From an uncultured Collinsella sp. (GTDB taxonomy: Bacteria > Actinomycetota > Coriobacteriia > Coriobacteriales > Coriobacteriaceae), in the NCBI GenBank assembly GCA_900547805.1, contig URIE01000063.1, forward strand, positions 1 to 10,231: DNA of 10,231 nt, in the 5' to 3' direction. Position 1 is the stretch's first letter. The number at the start of each line of letters is the position of its first letter. The notes below the pieces were generated by a model that ran no database searches, was not told the origin of the DNA, and saw only the letters and a list, made by a program, of their open reading frames with translations. A program made the position numbers and the translations under genes. Shown here piece by piece: positions 6,828-10,231 of the stretch.

Positions 6828-7202
6828 ATGAATGAACAGAACGCCAGTCCGGTCGAGCTCTTTGGCATGCGCGTTGCCCATGTGGGCATCAACGCTACCG
6901 ACCCGGCAGACGCCCTGGAGATCGCGGAGCTGTTCTCGACGATGATGGGCCTGCCCGTTATCGAGACCCCGGTTTCGTACTTTAACGATTCGCTGGTCGA
7001 GGTCATGAAGCAGAATGGTCGTGGCACCAAGGGCCACATCGGCTTTGCCGTCAATGACATTGATGCGGCCGAGAAGTGGTTTGCCGAGCGTGGGCTCGAG
7101 GTCAACGAGGAGTCGCGCGTGCTGCTGCCCGACGGCGGCACCAAGCTCGTGTACTTTAAGCGCGAGTTCGCCGGCTTCGCCGTGCACCTGTGCCGCGAGT
7201 AG
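6828..7202 (+). CDS. VOC-fold (glyoxalase/dioxygenase superfamily) protein
   Basis: 124 residues with a single VOC domain. MRVAHVGINATDPADALEIAELF opens the first beta-alpha-beta unit (H18), GHIGFAVNDIDAAEKWFAERGLEV opens the second (H70), and the chain ends with GTKLVYF and AGFAVHLCRE (H120). H18, H70 and a C-terminal H or E would be the metal-binding candidates. The superfamily includes glyoxalase I, extradiol dioxygenases, epimerases and resistance proteins, so no reaction can be assigned. The start is uncertain: ATG 6828 has no clear Shine-Dalgarno and may rely on coupling to the EIIB stop 11 nt upstream, while ATG 6867 begins exactly at the VOC domain. A terminator follows at 7226, so this pair forms a two-gene unit. 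Confidence 0.82.
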   Translation: MNEQNASPVELFGMRVAHVGINATDPADALEIAELFSTMMGLPVIETPVSYFNDSLVEVMKQNGRGTKGHIGFAVNDIDAAEKWFAERGLEVNEESRVLLPDGGTKLVYFKREFAGFAVHLCRE

Positions 7203-7225
7203 CGTACAAGCTGCCATAGCTAACT

Positions 7226-7263
7226 AAAAATGGGGTAAGGCCACGTGATCTTGCCCCATTTTT
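7226..7263. terminator. Bidirectional rho-independent terminator
   Basis: Arms AAAAATGGGGTAAG (7226-7239) and CTTGCCCCATTTTT (7250-7263) pair over 14 bp with one G-U and a 10-nt loop. The flanking A- and T-runs allow function on both strands. It closes the EIIB-VOC unit and could also catch read-through from the minus-strand kinase gene. Confidence 0.92.
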
Positions 7264-7298
7264 AATGCCGAGAGGGTGACTGACGGGCTGCCGTAAAT

Positions 7299-7480
7299 CG
7301 AAGGTGAATGGCTTTCCGCGAAGTGAACGAGTGAAATCGAACCCCTGGAGCATCGACACTTTGGAGGCGCCGTTTCCTGCGGTTTTGTCAGGTTTTTCCT
7401 GCGATTTTGGCGCCAAAAAGTGCGGATGCTCCAGGGGTCCAAAATAGGTCGTTCACTTCGCGGAAAAGCATTCACCTTCG
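7299..7480. repeat. 182-nt exactly centred multi-arm palindrome (MITE-like element)
   Basis: Outer arms 7299-7330 and 7449-7480 are inverted copies at 30 of 32 bases. After a symmetrical 10-nt unpaired stretch on each side, a perfect 14-bp arm follows (ACCCCTGGAGCATC 7341-7354 with 7425-7438), then CACTTT/AAAGTG (7357-7362 with 7417-7422), then GGCGCC/GGCGCC (7366-7371 with 7409-7414). Outer and 14-bp arms share the same centre, 7389.5. The apical region 7372-7408 holds a 14-nt direct repeat. No transposase, no long open frame and no obvious target-site duplication are visible. It fills most of the space between two convergent genes. Confidence 0.88.
7373..7408 (+). repeat. Direct repeat in the loop of the large palindrome
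   Basis: TTTCCTGCGGTTTT (7373-7386) and TTTCCTGCGATTTT (7395-7408) match at 13 of 14 bases, 22 nt apart start to start. They occupy nearly the whole apical loop. Confidence 0.6.
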
Positions 7481-7497
7481 GTTCGTGAGAGACGCCC

Positions 7498-8793
7498 CTA
7501 CCGCGGCAGGCGAATCGTAAAGCGGCTGCCGACACCCTCGACTGAGGTCACACCGATGACGCCGCCGTGGCTGTCGACGATCCACTTGGCGATGGCGAGC
7601 CCCAGACCCGAGCCCTGCGCGCCGGCATCGCGCGCGTTGTCGGCGCGGTAGAACCGTTCGAATGCGTGAGCTGCGGATTTCTGGTTCATGCCGATGCCCT
7701 CGTCCTCAACACTTATGTCGATCGTGCCCGCGCCCGCATCCGGCGTCACGCCAAACGAGATGGATGTGCCCGCGTCCGAATACTTGGCGGCGTTTTGCAC
7801 GATCACGCGCAGAGCCTGCTTCACGAGCGCCACGTCGACGGGCGCGTCGCAGCGCGGGTCGCTGGCAAGCAAGGCGTCAAAAGCCAGCCGATACGTGTGC
7901 TCGGCATCGATCATCTGTGACTCCTCGCATACCTCGCCGACCAGTGCGGCCAGGTTGGTATTCGCACGCCGCAGGACCGTGCGCCCGGCATCGCCGCGCG
8001 CCAAAAACAGCAGCTGCTCCACGAGCTCCTGCATATGCTCGCTTTCGGTCTTGAGCGAGGCGATGGACTCTGCTAGCACGTCCGGGTCGTCTTTGCCCCA
8101 ACGATCGAGCATGTTTACGTAGCCCTGAATCACCGCGATGGGCGTGCGCAGTTCGTGACTCGCGTCGTTGACAAAGCGCATCTGCTGCAGCTTGGCCTCT
8201 TGCATCTGACGCAGCAGGCGGTTGAGCGCGACCTCGATGCTCGCCAGGTCGGCGTCGCCGGTGGTGACGCTTGGCGAGTCGACGCTTGCGCGCTCGATGG
8301 CCTGCTCCAGCGTTTCCATCTTGCCGCTGGAGAGCTGCATACGGCCGAGCTCGTCCACGCGTAGAGCCAGGTCGTTGAGCGGTGCCATGGTGCGGCGTAC
8401 GCGTCGGGCGCCGCCGAGCATGTTGAGCACGCTGGTGACCTGCCAACCTACAACAACGATATAGAGGGGCCACAGCGCGGCGAGGTTCTGCGCGAGGGGG
8501 AAGGTCTTGGTGGTACGCGCAAGCTCGACGGTATAGGTGAGCGTTGTCAGGTCCCAGCCGCGCGCGGGCTTCAGCGACATGCCGCGAACGGTGGCGCTGG
8601 GGATCCATCCTGCGGTAAACGCGCCGTCGGGCAGCGTCTGGTTGTATCCATAGACGAGGATCGCCGCCGCAATCACCGTCAGCAGCAGATCGAGCCAGAC
8701 GTAGCTCACCAAGCGGCGCCACATGTAGCTCCAGTTGATGGCGCGGGCGATGGAGGTGACGCGCTTGGCCTCGGCGTTACGCACGGCAGACAT
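7498..8793 (-). CDS. Two-component sensor histidine kinase (HAMP/HisKA/HATPase)
   Basis: 431 residues. Membrane span 1 is about 31-50, an external segment about 51-103 carries the putative sensor region (no known domain recognised), and span 2 is about 104-126. A HAMP-like linker (about 127-200) precedes HisKA with the phosphoacceptor H213 in NDASHELRTPIAV. The ATPase has N334 (VQNAAKYSD), VEDEGIGM (362-369), FERFYRADNARDAG and GSGLGLA (394-400), ending GSRFTIRLPR. All catalytic boxes are intact. The dimerisation helix segment GYVNMLDRWGKDDPDVL resembles ArlS-type kinases. ATG 8793 is chosen although the frame is open to 8955: residues before it lie inside the regulator gene and are arginine/threonine-rich out-of-frame sequence. 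Start and regulator stop overlap by 17 nt, so translation is probably coupled; the local SD (GGGGTG) is weak. Confidence 0.93.
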   Translation of the reverse strand: MSAVRNAEAKRVTSIARAINWSYMWRRLVSYVWLDLLLTVIAAAILVYGYNQTLPDGAFTAGWIPSATVRGMSLKPARGWDLTTLTYTVELARTTKTFPLAQNLAALWPLYIVVVGWQVTSVLNMLGGARRVRRTMAPLNDLALRVDELGRMQLSSGKMETLEQAIERASVDSPSVTTGDADLASIEVALNRLLRQMQEAKLQQMRFVNDASHELRTPIAVIQGYVNMLDRWGKDDPDVLAESIASLKTESEHMQELVEQLLFLARGDAGRTVLRRANTNLAALVGEVCEESQMIDAEHTYRLAFDALLASDPRCDAPVDVALVKQALRVIVQNAAKYSDAGTSISFGVTPDAGAGTIDISVEDEGIGMNQKSAAHAFERFYRADNARDAGAQGSGLGLAIAKWIVDSHGGVIGVTSVEGVGSRFTIRLPR

Positions 8794-9544
8794 AGCCCAC
8801 CCCGCGCACGGTCTGGATGATGCGGGCGCTGCCAGCGTCCTCGATCTTGGCACGTAGGTGCGCGATGTGCACGTCGACGTTGTTGGTGTCGCCCACGTAT
8901 TCGTAGCCCAGCGCCTCGTGCGCAATGCGCTCGCGCGTGAGCACGGTGCCGGCATGTGCCATAAGCAGGGCGAGGACGTCGAACTCGCGGGCGGTCAGCA
9001 CGATGGGCGAGCCGCCGACCGTGACTTCGCGGCGGTCGGGATCGAGCGTAACCGAGCCCACAGTGAGCGCGGCGGGGGAGGGCGAGGCGGAAACCTGGGC
9101 CGAGTCGCCGGCCGGGGGCATCGCAGCGGCGCTCCCGTCCGCCCCGGCACCGGCACTGCCAGCGCCCGAAGCCGTCCGCACGGCCTCCGAGCGCTTCAGC
9201 GCAACGCGGATCCGTGCGAACAGCTCCTCAATGGCAAACGGCTTGGTCAGGTAATCGTCGGCACCGGCGTCGAGCCCGGCAACCTTGTCCATTACGGCAT
9301 CGCGCGCGGTGACCATGATCACCGGCACATCCTTGTGCTTGCGGACGCGTCGCAGCACCTCCATGCCGTTGAGCTGCGGCAACAGGACATCGAGCAGAAT
9401 CAGATCATAGTCGCGCTCCAGCGCCAGGTCCACGGCAGTGCGGCCATCGGCGGCGTGTTCCACCTGGTAGCCCTCGTGCTCCAGCTCGAGCGTCACAAAG
9501 CGGGCGATTTTCTCCTCGTCCTCTACGATCAGGATCCGTGCCAT
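8777..9544 (-). CDS. OmpR/PhoB-family response regulator
   Basis: 255 residues. The receiver domain (1-118) has the acidic pair E8/D9, phosphoacceptor D52 in ILLDVLLP, T79 in VTARD and K101 in LTKPFAIEEL. The winged-helix DNA-binding domain (about 160-255) has LTAREFDVLALLM, the recognition-helix region VGDTNNVDVHIAHLRAKIED and the terminal IIQTVRGVGYVCRA. Between them residues 121-159 form an Ala/Gly/Ser/Pro-rich linker, far longer than the usual 10-20 residues. It is the partner of the overlapping kinase downstream and controls unknown targets, perhaps including its own operon. ATG 9544 follows the DUF4342-type gene by 18 nt with only a weak G-rich SD, suggesting coupling. The arrangement resembles ArlRS-type systems, but this likeness is not enough to name it. 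Confidence 0.95.
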   Translation of the reverse strand: MARILIVEDEEKIARFVTLELEHEGYQVEHAADGRTAVDLALERDYDLILLDVLLPQLNGMEVLRRVRKHKDVPVIMVTARDAVMDKVAGLDAGADDYLTKPFAIEELFARIRVALKRSEAVRTASGAGSAGAGADGSAAAMPPAGDSAQVSASPSPAALTVGSVTLDPDRREVTVGGSPIVLTAREFDVLALLMAHAGTVLTRERIAHEALGYEYVGDTNNVDVHIAHLRAKIEDAGSARIIQTVRGVGYVCRA

Positions 9545-9562
9545 GCGTGCCCCCGTCTGCGA

Positions 9563-10105
9563 TTACTTGTCGTCGTTCAGATTTTGCTTGATGTCGTCCG
9601 CGGCATTGGCAGCGCTGTCCATCAGGTTGTTGATGCTGCCGGGTACGTCGCCGTCGCTATCGATGCGGTAGCGCATGCCAAAGAACAGGCCAAGCAGCAT
9701 CAGCCAAATCGTGGCGCCCCAGGCGAACAGCGCGACGATGGGGATCAGGATGGGGATGTTGAGGATGATCGCATCGCGGCGCGTGGCGATAAACTTGGTG
9801 TCCAGACTCAGGCGGAAGAGCTTTTTGAGGTACTCCCACACGCTGTCCATCTTCTTGGAGAAGTCGGTCTTTTCGCTCGACTTTTCGTAGGCAGCCTGCG
9901 CGGCGACCATCTCGGCCGAAGGCTCGTCGACCGGCGCGGACTCGGTGGCGGCGTGCGCCGACGTGGTCTGGGTCTTGCCCTGCGACTCGAGCCAAATGAT
10001 GGCATCCAAAACGTTGCCGTCGGCAGCGTCGAGCGCCGCCTTGGCATCGGTGTAGCTCACGTTGCACTTGGTGCGGATGGTTTCAACTTTTTCGAGGTCG
10101 TCCAT
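9563..10105 (-). CDS. UBA-like/DUF4342-type membrane protein, first gene of the two-component operon
   Basis: 180 residues. Residues 3-41 (EKVETIRTKCNVSYTDAKAALD, then GNVLDAIIWLE) form a UBA/TS-N-like three-helix fold, as at the N-terminus of elongation factor Ts. Residues 45-75 are a Thr/Ala/Glu linker. Residues 79-150 contain FSKKMDSVWEYLKKLFRLSL followed by a hydrophobic stretch, ILNIPILIPIVALFAWGATIWLMLLGLFFGM (about 113-145), probably two spans forming a hairpin, then RYRIDSDG. The C-terminal 30 residues are Asn/Asp-rich. I assign it to the DUF4342 group from memory; its function is unknown. ATG 10105 has AAAGGA (complement of 10112-10117) 6 nt upstream, a good site. It is first in an operon with the regulator and kinase, suggesting it senses, modulates or is a main output of that system. 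Confidence 0.8.
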   Translation of the reverse strand: MDDLEKVETIRTKCNVSYTDAKAALDAADGNVLDAIIWLESQGKTQTTSAHAATESAPVDEPSAEMVAAQAAYEKSSEKTDFSKKMDSVWEYLKKLFRLSLDTKFIATRRDAIILNIPILIPIVALFAWGATIWLMLLGLFFGMRYRIDSDGDVPGSINNLMDSAANAADDIKQNLNDDK

Positions 10106-10135
10106 GACCTGTCCTTTCGTTCGATGGGCGCGACG

Positions 10136-10152
10136 CCGGGCGACCTGCCCGG
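10136..10152. other. GC-rich hairpin in the leader of the DUF4342-type gene
   Basis: CCGGGC (10136-10141) and GCCCGG (10147-10152) pair perfectly around GACCT. It lies in the roughly 100-nt leader 10106-10210, which is otherwise GC-rich and shows no open frame I can support. Confidence 0.4.
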
Positions 10153-10210
10153 GCGCGAGCGTTGCGTTCGTCGGCCTGCGTTGCGCGGTGCCGCCCGCCC
10201 TTGGTCGAAC

Positions 10211-10230
10211 TCTATAGTGCAGGTTATAGA
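10211..10230. promoter_or_regulatory. Inverted TCTATA/TATAGA pair, possible -10 or operator of the minus-strand operon
   Basis: TCTATA (10211-10216) and TATAGA (10225-10230) are exact inverted copies with an 8-nt spacer. On the minus strand the first reads TATAGA, a plausible -10 about 105 nt upstream of the ATG at 10105. The matching -35 would fall beyond the window edge, so this cannot be completed. Confidence 0.3.
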
Positions 10231-10231
10231 T

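Noticed and set aside
7299..7480. The large palindrome as a terminator or as a CRISPR/attachment site
   Set aside because: No T-tract follows, a separate terminator already ends the plus-strand unit, there is no repeat-spacer pattern, and no integrase or tRNA adjoins it.
8794..8955. 54-residue N-terminal extension of the histidine kinase
   Set aside because: It lies wholly inside the regulator's DNA-binding domain in another frame and has shadow composition.

Overview
The window is GC-rich, densely coding and bacterial. Codon use is GC-biased, tRNA-Leu carries an encoded CCA, and the gene order mazG, eno, ftsB/divIC-like, ppx is the arrangement known from Actinobacteria. Together with a galactitol-type PTS protein, a LarC protein and enterobacterial-style YfcE, this suggests a gut Coriobacteriia member, most likely Collinsella or a close relative. 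That placement is an inference from gene content and style, not a database result.

Layout, left to right. Bases 1-1928 (+) hold the 3' end of larC (nickel-pincer cofactor synthesis), a YfcE-type metallophosphoesterase and the house-cleaning pyrophosphohydrolase MazG, closed by a strong terminator at 1935-1980. Bases 1981-3511 (+) hold enolase with its own promoter and terminator. Bases 3551-5386 (+) hold a single-pass septum-formation-initiator (FtsB/DivIC) protein and a Ppx/GppA exopolyphosphatase. Bases 5387-5625 carry no gene: they hold a 67-nt nested palindrome, two 27-bp tandem repeats and the terminator of the following minus-strand unit. Bases 5626-6365 (-) encode a membrane-anchored helical-repeat protein followed by tRNA-Leu(UAA). 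Bases 6529-7202 (+) encode a lone galactitol-type PTS IIB and a VOC-fold protein, ending in a bidirectional terminator. Bases 7264-7497 are non-coding and are dominated by a 182-nt, exactly centred, multi-arm palindrome. Bases 7498-10105 (-) form an operon of a UBA-like/DUF4342-type membrane protein, an OmpR-family response regulator and its histidine kinase. The right edge holds their leader and probable promoter.

Most genes are core metabolism, nucleotide and polyphosphate housekeeping, and cell-division functions. No phage, IS, CRISPR array or recognised defence gene is present. The least explained parts are the two intergenic palindromes, the tandem repeats, the orphan PTS IIB/VOC pair and the DUF4342-type gene fused in operon to a two-component system. 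No gene-free stretch exceeds 300 bases; the longest is 7203-7497 (295 nt), described under its own features.
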